A stretch of 64,000 nt of DNA from assembly GCF_947623445.1 (NCBI RefSeq), contig NC_135242.1:22568001-22632000 (forward strand). Direction: 5' to 3'. How positions within the stretch are numbered: the first letter of the stretch is position 1; each line of letters starts with the position of its first letter. Of the stretch, positions 11,006 to 22,975 are shown in pieces. This stretch comes from Clavelina lepadiformis. Taxonomy: Eukaryota; Chordata; Ascidiacea; Aplousobranchia; Clavelinidae. The translations under genes and the position numbers were made by a program. Under the pieces are notes generated by a model that saw nothing but the letters and a program-made list of their open reading frames with translations, was not told the DNA's origin and ran no database searches.

Positions 11006-13065
11006 ATGGCTCCAGCAAATGGAGCTTGGTTAGTGCTGTTGTCTGCTGTATATGTCAGTGGTCTCTGGGCTGCGGCCACTAGATGTTATTCCACTTTCTA
11101 CCAATCTCTGATGTTCGAATTTGACTTGAAGTACGGCGACGTTTCCTGGATAAATGGTTTATTTCAAGGCGGCTACGGACTTGGAAGTAAGTTTTTAGAC
11201 AGAACATTTGTGCCTTCTCAAACAAAATTTTATTAGTTGTGTTCATCACATTTTGTTAAACGATTTAGAAAAGATGTTTTTGTTCAGATCTACTATTCCC
11301 AATTATTTACAAATACGTCACCTTCAGAATTGGAGTGATGACGTCAGCCATTGTGTCATCAACTGCAATATTCGTTTCGTCATTCGCTGTAACGATTTGG
11401 CAAATTCATGTTTGCTGTGGTCTGGTGACCGGTGGGGATATAATGAACGTTGAATATTTGGTTTGTTGTTCAACCTGTCACTGCGTTTGTTTTGATTTTG
11501 AACAGGATTTTGCATTGCTGGTTCCATTATTGGACTTTACGGAGAAGTCACTCGTTGTTTCAAAAAGAATCGCGAAATCGTTTATCAGGTTGTGTGCACT
11601 GGAACATCCCTGGGCGGGTTTATCTTTTGTCCCCTTTTCCAACTTCTAATCAACGTCTATCACTGGAGAGGTGCATTATGGGTAAACCATCATCGCCATT
11701 AAAGCCACTTCTTGGCTTGAAAATTTAAAATATTAACTAAAAAGATTTCGTGGTTTTCACTGAGTTTCACTTACTTCTGAGTTTAATGGAAATATTTCTA
11801 CAGATTATTTCGGGAATTTATCTTCAACTAGCAGCCGGTGGAGCCATTCTAGGATTGACTTCAACGTCTACCGAGAAGAGTAATCCTCATCAATCTGCAG
11901 TCACTGAGGTGATTGAACAAGGTGAAATAGTTTTAAAACTCTTCTTACGTTGTAGTGAGAAAGATGAGTGGTTCTTTTATCGTTACGTTACTGTTGTAGC
12001 GTTACTTGTACCGTTTTTCTCTGAGATCAATTTTTTATTAGAACTCAATCATGACATCGCGACAAAAGAAATCAAAAATGAAACACAAGGAGGCAAAACA
12101 ACGCTCATTTCTCATCTTTACGACAAATGGGATTTGAAACTATTTCTTCGAGCTGACCTTTATCTTTACGTCTTGGGCTGGTTTACGTTTTCGTTGAGTT
12201 TCTATCTGGCTCTTCTCTTTATGATTCCATACGGAAGCAGTGAGTTGATTTCATTTAAATCTTGAAACTTTTGTTTTTGACTTTGTCCTGCTGGTATGGA
12301 TTTGAAATGTCCAGACTTATTTCGGGACTATCCGTATAATTTCTGTTTGTTATGTCAACTACATGTTCTCGTAGAAATCGGTCTGACTGACATCCAGGCT
12401 TCTTCGCTCGCTTCAGCAGTCGGTTTCGGTGAACTTGGGTCAAGGGTGTTCTACAGCGTTGTAATGAAGAAATGCCCACACACATACCGATATGTGTTTT
12501 TGGTAAGATTTAAAAACGAATTTTCTGTCTTGGCCGAGACGTCTCTATTTAATTTAACCAAGTTACGTTCATTTATTTTCAGTCAATTATTGTCGCAACG
12601 ACCAGCATTCCATTCTTTAGCCTGGTGGCTTTGAAGTCCTACCCCGTCCTCCTGACAATTTTTGTAGTCGTTGGCGTCATGGGCGGTGGGGTGGATGCCG
12701 TCTATAACAACCTTTTAATTGACATTTTTGGTGTTTCCATGTACCCTTCTGCGTATGGTTACGCAAATGTCATATCTTATCCAATGGGAATGCTAGGAAC
12801 GGTGACGTTAGGTAGAAAAGTTTTCATCTATCGTTTCGTTGATTTAGTGCGTGTGCCAAGTTTCAACATCAAGACAACCTTTCAAAAGATGTCAGACAAA
12901 ATGATTATTAACTAATCAGTGTTTTCAGGACACGTCATTGATCTTTACGGATCGGAAACAATCGCTTTCATTATCGGAGGTTGCTCTTTGCTGCTCTCTA
13001 GCGGTTTTGTCTTGATAATGAATCAAAGAATCAAAAAGCTACAACTTCTGAACACTGCAGAATGA
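11006..13065 (+). CDS. MFS transporter, monocarboxylate-carrier-like, copy 2
   Basis: Eight exons: 11006-11186, 11288-11431, 11506-11681, 11804-11879, 12042-12239, 12375-12502, 12583-12811, 12929-13065 (422 residues). Exon lengths match copy 1 except exon 5, which is 12 bp longer. Predicted helices: 1 (about residues 6-28), 2-6 in exons 1-4, a polar loop at the start of exon 5, helix 7 at its end, and helices 8-12 in exons 6-8. Part of exon 4, intron 4 and exon 5 also reads through as one open frame. In copy 1 the equivalent read-through is stopped, so the spliced form is preferred. Introns 3 and 4 are nearly identical to those of copy 1, while introns 1 and 2 are not. An AATAAA lies at 13212-13217. 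Confidence 0.88.
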
Positions 13066-15208
13066 GGTTTGGTGTCTTGTGGTGTCACAATCCTCAGTTT
13101 GTTAGAACTCATTATAAGGAATTCTCTGTCACCAGAAAGTTGGCCATGATCTACTATTTGAAGAACTTCCTTGTATTTTCAATGGTGCTATTGCATACGT
13201 TGTCAATTGTCAAATAAATTTGAAATGGCTATAATCGAAGTACATTTGCAATGAATATTCCATTTTTTCACCCAATATATTTTTTTACAAATGTAAAACT
13301 TATCAACGGGCGGAGTGTGTCAGTTTTATACTTTTTACTCTTTGTGTGTTATGAAAATAGAAATGTTCACATTAATTTTCACATTGTTGGTTCACAAAAT
13401 TCTATAGGTGTAAAAGGTAAAAAATCTAATCTAAAGGTATAAAAATTGCGATAGACGACGCAGTGGCCGACACCCATATATTCAAGCGTTGAAAAACTCA
13501 TCTATAGACATGAGACACCCGAAAGGTTTCTTTGTTTGTTCATAATTACTACGTTAGGAGATCCCTCACTGGGGTACGTAAGTCCATCCCAGGGGATTGG
13601 CGAAGCATTTGTGAATATCAAAAATAGAACACAATGTATTGCAATAAAAGAGAATATTTCACCGTAATTGTATGTCACGCTGTCCGTAGGCAAGTAGGCA
13701 TTTGAGTTGGTCAATTAAGCATGGAAATAGTTGGTTTTAATTAATTAGGGGTATTATTTAAATTAGAGTTATCAAGATTCAGTTTAGTTTACTTTGTTAT
13801 AAATAGCATTAAAAGCAAGATAAATAAGAAGTGAAAAACAACTTTGAGAGTGATGGCAGCCAATAAATATATTTAGAGTGTATATAGTCGTATGGAGGTG
13901 TATATATAGGGTGTGATTTGCAATACAAACTGCAACTACTGTATGATATCGCGGAACTATGTGATCAATGGTAATGTACTTGTGACTATTCAGTACTCAC
14001 TGTATCTGAAGTTACAATGCCTTTGATTTCAAACTTGTGCATTTGTCTGGTAAAGTATCGTTGAACAACGAATAACTTCCTTTTGGACGTGGTGGGTTTG
14101 AAAGGATTTGACGTGATGTCATTTAGAAATTCGGTGAGTATGTGTTCTCTTCCTGTCTGCTATATTTTAATAAATGTTGTTGTCACAAGTTTGATATCTG
14201 ATATGTCACTGTTATATGATGTTAAAAGTTGGAGGGCACCTAATTTATAACAACCTCTGTTCCAAACTGTGAATACAATTCCTGGATAATGACCAACAGA
14301 GCCCAATCACTAGTTCACTATGACTCAAAAATTCGGATTTTAAGGTTTCAAGTTGGAAACCTAAATGACCAAATGTGTGTCATAAACTTTTAAGAAGCTT
14401 TTGGTTTACCGAATTGAGACGTCATTGGGGGAAAAGCATGACCACGTCACCAAAATTCTTTTATGAAAGAAATACTGCATTTATTATTTATTCGTTTCAT
14501 CAAATATTTAACGTTTCACAAATAATTATTAACATTTCTTTCTGCGTATATAATACGCAATGAAACGTTAGATAGTTGTCGTCATTGTATTCGTTTCAAC
14601 TATCGTATACATACGTTATTTCCGCTTGAGTTAACCGGCATCCGACAGCTAACACGTTAAATGAGATCGCGGTTCCACAGTTCACACAGACTGCCAAGCA
14701 TTGCCACTGCATGCAATGAATCATGTCGGTTTTGCCTTTGCTGCCGATAGTGTTGTGTTGCTGTAACAGCCTATAGCTGAAAAGTTGCAGTAAACAGATG
14801 TTGCTTGGTGCGTATTACAATCATGTCGTATTAGGGAAAGTAGCTTAGCCAGATCGGCAGGAGGTATGCTAAACGATAGAGCTATCATAGACAGATTGCT
14901 TTTTATGTAAGGTGAGTTTATATTGTCGTAACTCAAAATTCCTTTGAAGTTCTACGCTGAAAAGAAAATTAATACTTGATTGGGTTAAGGCTACTGGTAG
15001 CTTATAACGGCCTGTTTATGTGCTTTGATATATACACAATATAAAAGTATTATCTTACAACCAACAGAGCTCCTTTGTCGTGACAGGTTAAAGCATAGAC
15101 TTCATAAGTTCAGGCAACCGCCTGGCAAAAATTCTCAATTAGAATATTCATGTGAAAGAGTTTTTTAATTGCTTGACCCCAACGTCTAGCATAAGCTTAA
15201 GTACTGGT
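13066..15208. other. Intergenic region between transporter copies 2 and 3
   Basis: No supported gene. It contains a probable polyadenylation signal for copy 2 (13212-13217) and the second copy of the 0.6 kb upstream repeat (14238-14860). The remainder, 13220-14237, shows nothing I can assign. Confidence 0.6.
14238..14860 (+). repeat. Dispersed/segmental repeat, copy B
   Basis: Homologous to 571-1175, with the same sharp start (CCTAATTTATAAC) and end (GATCGGCAG). It lies about 350 bp before the start codon of transporter copy 3, in the same orientation as copy A before copy 1. Confidence 0.85.
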
Positions 15209-18200
15209 ATGACTTCTGCGAACGTATCTTTACTTATCCTTGCCTCTGGCGTATTTGTATGGACGCTGTGGTCGGCTGCCTTTAAATGCTACTCAACATT
15301 TTATCAATCTCTGATGTTTGAATTCGAGCTAAAATACGGCGATGTGTCATGGATGAATGGATTTGCCCAAGGCGGCTACAGCCTTGGAAGTGAGTAAAAT
15401 ACTAGAGCTACTGAAATACTGTCTCATGACCCTGTAAACAGGTAACCACACCCAAAAGCTAGAGTGTATTTATATTGTTTATAATATGGAAATATATTTA
15501 TAAAGCAAACATTGTAATAACGGACTTTATTGGCAATTTTAATCTGAGGAATTTAATTGTAATCTTATCAAGCTATGATTTTCCAATCTGATAACACCAA
15601 ACAGGAAAACGCTTGTGCTCAAATATCGTACCGAGCGACGTCACAATATATTATAGTGATTACGTTATTTATAAATTCGATAACAATCCAACTAGTTCAA
15701 GCTTCAAGTGCTGCGTTCTGTCTACTAATGCATGCTTTACGCGCAGTGTTTCCCAATGTTTTCAGTCAGCGACTCTGATTACGAGTTTAATATTCGGCAA
15801 CTCTTTTTCCTGCACTCCTATGACGTAGTACGCAACAGTTGCAAGCATTTTAAAGTCAAAACGGTTTTATTTTGAAATGTGTACAATTAGTTGCAAGAAA
15901 AATGAAATGAAGACTCGCAATTATAAATATAATTTAAGAACTTAAATTAGAAATTACATTTGCAAACGTCCCTTGTGACCTGTACTGCGTGGAACGCAGC
16001 AGTCTGTGACACCGTTTAGTAAATTTACACTAATCACAGTTAAATTCATTTTGACTGTGATTATTGTGACGATTTGGCTTATGAGTTCTTATAAGAAAGA
16101 AAAATGCAGATTTGATAATGTTTACGTTAAGTATTGCCCGTTGCATTCTTTTGATGTAGCCTACAGTGTATGAGCTGTAAAGCTTCCTATGACGATTAGT
16201 TACTTCGGTTTATATCCTTTTTTTGCCAATAGAGTTCCTGTTGACATCTTCGTGACGTTACAAAAGACTCGTTACGTAATTGCAGGAAGGCTACAGCTGT
16301 TACCATATGAAGAACATTTTTACTTTATTCAGATCTGCTTTTCCCGGTCATTTACAAATACGTCACCTTCCGATTTGGAGTGATGACGTCAGCTATTATG
16401 TCGTCAATCGCAATATTCGTTTCATCTTTCGCTGTAACGATTTGGCCAATTTACGTTTGTTGTGGATTGGTGACAGGTAGGAGAAAGCAAGAATAGAAAA
16501 GTAATTGCGATTCTTCACATTTTGTGTCGTTATCTTGTGCACGGCAGAATAAACACAAGGTTTTTGAGCCACAACACTTTTGGCTTTCGCCGACCAACAT
16601 CGGTGATTGAATCGAAACAGGAAATAACACACTTCCATGTAACTGGAAAGCGCTGGCGGTTTAACGCCGATTATGACAGCACGCATAGTTTACTTCACAG
16701 CAACTACCGTTCCTCATTTGTACTGTATTAGTATATATGAAATAATCTATGCCAAACGATAACGAGCAACGGACAATGAAAACCAAGTTCAATTTTTTAA
16801 ATCATGAACAGGGTTTTGCCTGGCTGGTTCCGTCATTGGAGTCTTCACAATGTTGCCTCGATATTTCAAAAAGAATCGTGAAGTTGTTCTCCAAATTGCC
16901 TGTGGTGGACTTTCAATGGGCAGTTTCATCTACTGTCCACTCTTCCAGGTTTTTATCGACGTCTTCCAGTGGAGGGGGGCGCTGTGGGTGAGTCAAGTTT
17001 AACAAACTCACTTCGTAATTTATCAACGGTGCAGAGGCAGGTACGTACATGATGTTAATGAACGTGAGCAAGCTATATTATAAACAGCCACATACGGCAA
17101 CGGTTCCTGGTCATTTAAGTCAATGGACGATTCAACTCATAGTGATTAAACCAAAGACGACCCGATCAACGTCTGGGGTTAAATAGTCTTCTGGTTAAGT
17201 GGTCCACTTGTTGAATCGTCCATGCGTTAAATTGACCGATCATCATACTACAGCTCCTATCAAAGCTCTCTGCCTTGCCACTGGAAGCTGCAAATGATTT
17301 TGCATGTTTAGATAATCTCGGGCATATTTCTACAGCCCGCTATTGCGGGGGCACTCCTTGGTTTTCCGCCACCAGTAGGAGAGGACGTGACATTAAGAGA
17401 AAGGTATACGTAATAATCATCATAATCATCTTTCCTTGGTGAAGTAATTGTGTTGTAATAACAGAGACTTCGTCCAAATTGAACAATTTGATACGGAGCT
17501 GAAAGAAGTAGAAGGTGGCGTTTCAAGGAACGTCCCGTGGCGTCTGCGCCTGCGTCACCTATGCATACGCTGGGATTTTGTTATATTTTTAAGACCGAAC
17601 TTTTATCTTCTGGTCTTAGCCTGGTTTACCTACACGTTGTGTTACTATTCCTCTCTGCTCTTTCTGATTCCTTACGGGAGCAGTGAGTTGCTTTTACTGT
17701 TTTAACAAAATAGCTTTTGTTTAGTGTTGAAATAATATATTGCTGCAGCATATTGCTGTTTGCATTTTACGCCAAAGTTGTAAACGGGCCTCGTGCTTTC
17801 AACCCAAACACGATCCGAGCCCAAAAAATTATTTCAAGCCCTGTCATTGTCATCCTTTTCTAGGTAGCGTTTTGCTTTCTACGGGAGGTTTTTAACACTC
17901 TATGCGGAAAGCGCATGCACTATCGTGTAAAGAATGCGAAATTACTGCACAAATTTGGCAAAATATCTGAATAGAGTACTCCGCTATTCAATGGGAGAGA
18001 CTCGGTACCCTAATTTAAGCCCGAACCGAAACACGGCCGAACCCAAGCTTGATCAGAAAAGCCCGACCCGATTTACAACTCTGATTCACGCAACAAATGC
18101 CAAACAGCTCATAGGCCTAATACAGTAATACATATACAAGTCAAATATACTAGTATGCAGCAAGCATGCATTCACAAAGCAATTTTGTTGATTTATCATG

Positions 18201-18999
18201 CATAGTGTGACTTTGAAGATATGTTCAACTATGCTTACGTTTGTGCTGGCCTACCTATAGTAAAGTTGTAAAATTACTTTTCACAATGTTTTGCAGAAAT
18301 CGGCCTGACCGACATTCAGGCTTCTTCGCTCGCTTCAGCAGTCGGTTTCGGTGAACTTGGATCGAGAGTTTTCTACAGCGTTGTAATGAACAGATGCCCT
18401 CACACTTATAGATATATTTTCCTGGTTTGTTATTTTTGATGGTATATAACTCTGTCTTTCAATTTTGCCATAATGAATTAAAAAACTAAACTGTTTAAAA
18501 TGAACTTTCTAGACTGGAGCAGTTGCTCTCACCGGCTTCATAGTTTTTCCTTTGTCGATATTGAAATCCTATGCTGGCTTGATGTCAGTCTCGGCCACTG
18601 TTGGAGTTCTCGGCGGGGGTGCGGATGCAGTCTTCTCGGCCATCATGATTGATTTGTTCGGTGTCGCAAAGTACTCATCTGTATTTGGCTATACTAACGT
18701 CATTACCTATATAATGGGAATGCTTGGTGTTGTCGCTTTAGGTAAATAACTTGAACTGGACTCAGTCTATAAACGGCGTGGGACGCCAATTTACCAGCGT
18801 ATGCGGTATAGGCGTTACGTCCATACGTTTCCAGTGTGTGGTTTAAGTCAAACTTGTTTTTATGCATCACGCAGGTAACATCATAGATTTGTTCGGATCG
18901 GAAACAATCGCTTTCATTATCGGAGGTTGCTCTTTGCTGCTTTCTAGTGGTTTTATTTTACTGATCAATTCACGGATTAGAACAATGGCCACTACGTGA
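15209..18999 (+). CDS. MFS transporter, monocarboxylate-carrier-like, copy 3
   Basis: Eight exons: 15209-15389, 16333-16476, 16812-16987, 17312-17403, 17465-17682, 18297-18424, 18513-18741, 18875-18999 (430 residues). The ATG at 15209 was chosen because it aligns with the start of copies 1, 2 and 4; an in-frame extension upstream has no counterpart. Exons 4 and 5 are longer than in copies 1/2, giving a larger central loop, and the exon 4/5 junction is in a different phase. Exon 7 belongs clearly to the copy 4 type (AGLMSVSA run). Exon 6 shares a block of about 41 bp with copies 1 and 2, and exon 8 shares 48 bp exactly with copy 2. Introns carry small inverted-repeat elements (17109-17237 and 17776-18080). 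The substrate is unknown. Confidence 0.85.
17109..17237. mobile_element. Small inverted-repeat element in copy 3 intron 3
   Basis: The ends share an inverted repeat of about 28 bp. The inner part ATGGACGATTCAAC is exact on both arms and the outer GGTCA is also exact, with a few mismatches between. Total length is 129 bp. No target duplication was found, so the class is undetermined. Confidence 0.7.
17776..18080. mobile_element. Inverted-repeat element in copy 3 intron 5
   Basis: The outer ends share AGTTGTAAA in inverted orientation, followed by a G-rich box (CGGGCCTCG on the left, TCGGGTCGG on the right). Internal sequence has more GAGCCC/GCCCGA repeats. No direct target duplication is visible. 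It looks like an old nonautonomous DNA element. Confidence 0.55.
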
Positions 19000-20474
19000 C
19001 GTCAGCAGTATAATGTACTTGTGGGGGCTGAAGAAATAAATCACACTCCAAAACCTAACTGCCGAAAACGTATTAATGTCTTTGTTCTTTTACCATTGTC
19101 GTATCATCTTATTTACAACGTCTTATTAACTATGCATGTTGCTTTGCACAGTAAGAGCCAAAATATGCAATTTCCATTTGACATTAACGTCGAAAAAATC
19201 GTTTGTTGTTGTCTGATACAGAAGGCTATTTTTGTTGTGGTTTACTAATGGGAAAAAGATTGCAGTATCTAGCCCCTACCCCTCCGAAACTTGAGATGTC
19301 TTCTAACTGATAACTGAAATATTATAGGTACGTTATCATTTATCAATATGACTCAAGAAAGATTGGTATGCCAAAGCAACCGGTTAAAGACCAAGAAACG
19401 GGTCGACCACATACCAAATTACATAAGTAGTTGAATTGTTTTTTCGATACAAATACGACACTGCATGACTTGGCCCTGTCACGCCTGCATACGTATGTAT
19501 GCTATAGCGGCTCAAACTGTTTAGTATAGACGAGGCATAAAACGGCGAAAGTTTTAGAAATCACTTGCTGCACCAGTGATAAACATATTTTGAAGGGATG
19601 AGAAAACATCGGTATTTCGAAGAGTTTTTAACTCTAGTTAGGTTCAAAGTTTTCACCACAGCTTTACTGCTGGTTTGATGGAATGAACAGGCCCTTCCTG
19701 TATTGTTAAAATCAACATTAACTACAGTTAGGCCTCAGAAAACTCAAGTTGTATAACTGAAGATAACTGTAACAATGCAAATTGAACACTTACCAAAAAT
19801 TGTTCCGTAACTCAGATGTCATGATGGTAGGCTGATTATTTATTAGTCGCGCGGTCCCATACCACACCTCTCAGTATTAAATAAAACCTATATGCCTTTC
19901 GATTATAATTGCAATGGATGTTTTCAAATTGTGTGTAATCAATATTTGACATGTGTATACTATAAAAGCATACTGCACAAAGAAAGGAAATATTTTAATC
20001 CTGTGCGCAATTTCCTGCCCGCGTTCTTGTTTACAATTTCTCCGCATTGCAACTGTAGGCGATTTCTTACCATCACTTGTTCTCCACTATTTCAATAGCT
20101 TACAAGGCGCTATATCTATCTAGCGATAGCTGCAATGTCATAAAGTGTATTATAAGTTTTATAACCTATCGGCTATCAGTCAGCCGAAGATTTGACGACC
20201 GAGTTGAGATTTATCACATAAAAGCCAGAACCGCGCAAACCTTCACTTTAGCACAGTGGACATCATTCCTGAATGACGTTTTTGCTATTGAACTTAAACC
20301 GAAAATTCAACTTACTTTTAGTTCTCGCTTGAAAAAAACACCAAAGTAAGGTTAGGGCAACAGCAATTAGTACGATTACTGCGTGACTTTTGCTCATCAT
20401 TTATTTAAGCACAAGGTATTGGAGTGTTTTATTGGAAGTCAAGTATACATACCTGACTATAGATCTACTGCTAG
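19000..20474. other. Intergenic region between transporter copies 3 and 4
   Basis: About 1.5 kb with no supported gene. An AATAAA at 19035-19040 is a likely end signal for copy 3. Nothing else is assignable. Confidence 0.55.
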
Positions 20475-22975
20475 ATGACCTCATTAAATATATCCTTTCT
20501 AATCCTTGCCTCTGGCACATTTGTGTGGACGTTATGGTCAGCCGCCTTCAGATGTTATCCAACATTCTATCAGACTTTAATGGTGGAATTTGAACTAAAA
20601 TACGGTGATGTGTCATGGCTAACTGGTTTCGTTCAAGGCGGCTACGGCCTTGGAAGTAAGTAACATACGATTTTCTTGTATACTTTACAGTTGAACACTT
20701 TTCCTCTACAAGTAGGCCTATAGTAGCTTATGTATTGAGAATGCAACAAGTAGCCTAGCCTATATTTACCGAAACCTTATTCGCTGTGCGTTATGTACGG
20801 TATTACCATTGCTCATTGCAAACAAATTATGTAAGTTGTTATAGCTATAAACTACATTATAGCTTACCGCAGTAAAGAAATTTCTTTTTTTTATTCAGAT
20901 CTGCTATTCCCGGTCATATACAAATATGTCACCTTCAGAATCGGGGTGATGGCGTCAGCCATTGTGTCGTCTGCCGCGATTTTTATCTCGTCTTTCGCTG
21001 TAACGATTTGGCAAATTTACGTTTGCTGTGGATTGGTGATTGGTGAGAGAATTAGCAAAAAACAAACTTCAACGTTCGTAAGAATTCCAACATCAAAGAA
21101 CTATTTGTATCGCTCTACCTTTTAGTTTGATAGTGACTATTTCACCGATAGTAGGTCACGCAGATAGGCCGTTAAGTCAGGAGAATTGGTAGGAAAAAAG
21201 TTGATTTTATTTATTTAGGGTTTAGTTGGAATTAAATTTAGATTGGAAAGAATTTTTAGGTTAGGTTTTGGTTACTATGGTATAAAATTTAAGTTAGCTT
21301 GACACATAACTGTGAAAAGGGGCTTTGAATGCACAATTTTTTTCTGGTGAAATAGTGGCAGCCTTTGATTTTAAGACTGGAAATCAAAAGAATAGTTGAG
21401 TTCTGACTTGATTTAGATAAAAGCAAACTTTTAAGGCTATTTCATTTTGCGTCATGCAAATCTTGTTGTGGTCTGGTCAACCGCCTTTAATTTTTAAATA
21501 AACAGGATTTTGTCTAGCTGGGACCATCATCGGAGTCTTTACAATGTTGCCTCGGCATTTTAAACACAATCGTGACGTTATTCTTCAAATAGCTTGCAGT
21601 GGGCTTTCAATGGGCAGTTTTATCTACTGTCCACTGTTTCAAATTCTTATCGATGGATTTCAGTGGAGAGGAGCATTGTGGGTAACTTAACCTCTAAGCT
21701 TCATCGAAATTTGTGAATCAAAAGATGAAATTTAGCAAAAACATTTTACGCAATGCTAGTGACCGCGAAAGATTTTGTTTACTTAGATAATCTCGGGAAT
21801 ATTTCTACAACCTGCCGTTTCTGGAGCGCTTTTAGGTCCTTCGCCGCCAGCAGCAGAAGACGAGCCACTAAAAGAAAGGTTCACGCAATAATCTTTGATG
21901 TCATGATCATCTTTCCTTGGTGAAGTAATTGTCTTGTAATAATAGAAAATGCGCTCAAGTTGAGCAATCTGAGACGCCAGTGAGAGAAGTCAAAAATGGT
22001 GCCACGTGGCGTCTACGCCTACGCCACTTATGCGAACGTTGGGATTTAGTTATATTTTTAAAACTCGAACTTTACCTGATGGTTTTTGCCTGGTTCACTT
22101 TCGCATTGAGTTTCTATTCAGCCTTCCCCTTTATGATTCCATATGGAAACAGTAAGTCGCTTGTATTACACGATTTTTATAAATTTTGTTCATGGTTTTT
22201 CAGAGTAAGCATGATATATCCCAGTAATCATTACAAGCTCTGTGGGCATAATGTCAACATTGAAAAGAATTTTGTATATAGAAATCGGTCTGACCGACAT
22301 TCAGGCTTCTTCGCTCGCTTCAGCAGTTGGCTTTGGTGAACTAGGGTCAAGGGTTTTCTACAGCGTCGTAATGAACAGATGTCCTCAATCTTATAGATAT
22401 ATTTTCTTGGTAAGAATGTTTTCACTGTTAAATGATCCTACTACATTTATTTCGCCATCACATCACAAAAATAAGCTTACAACTTAATCTTAAAATTTAG
22501 ACGGCAACAATCGCTTTTGCTGGCTTATTTTTTTTCCTTCTGGCTATTTTGAAATCCTATGCTGGCTTGATGTCGGTCTCGGCCATTATCGGAGTTCTCG
22601 GCGGGGGTGCAGACGCAGTTTACTCGGCCATCATGATTGATTTGTTCGGTGTCACAAAATACCCGTCTGTGTATGGCTATACTAACGTCATGTCTTATAT
22701 AATGGGTATGCTTGGTACCGTTACTTTAGGTAAGTTATCGCTTTCCCGATTCTAAGTAACCGGACATCGTCAAAATGTAAATATAGTAATTGGAGCAATT
22801 TCCATTGTAGAACTTGTAGTGTAATCTGCTTTATTTTTATCATGTAGGATACGTTATTGACTTGTGTGGATCAGAAACGATCGCAATTGTTATCGGAGGT
22901 TGTTCTCTGCTGTTATCTAGCGGTTTTGTTTTGCTGATCAATCGAAAAATTAGGAGAAAACACGCTGAAAACTGA
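20475..22975 (+). CDS. MFS transporter, monocarboxylate-carrier-like, copy 4
   Basis: Eight exons: 20475-20655, 20899-21042, 21506-21681, 21787-21878, 21946-22151, 22282-22409, 22501-22729, 22848-22975 (427 residues). Structure and central loop match copy 3; exon 5 is 12 bp shorter and exon 8 is 3 bp longer. Twelve hydrophobic segments are visible, including the conserved GDVSWLTGF turn after helix 1 and the glycine-rich GVLGGGADAV helix in exon 7. In exon 2 the TGACGTCA palindrome of the other copies is changed to TGGCGTCA. The polyadenylation signal is unclear (ATTAAA at 23161). Confidence 0.86.

Noticed and set aside
11912..12041. Read-through coding of transporter copy 2 intron 4
   Set aside because: It is open in copy 2, but the nearly identical copy 1 sequence contains a stop, and copies 3 and 4 have an intron at this place. 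Splicing at GTAATC is consistent in phase.
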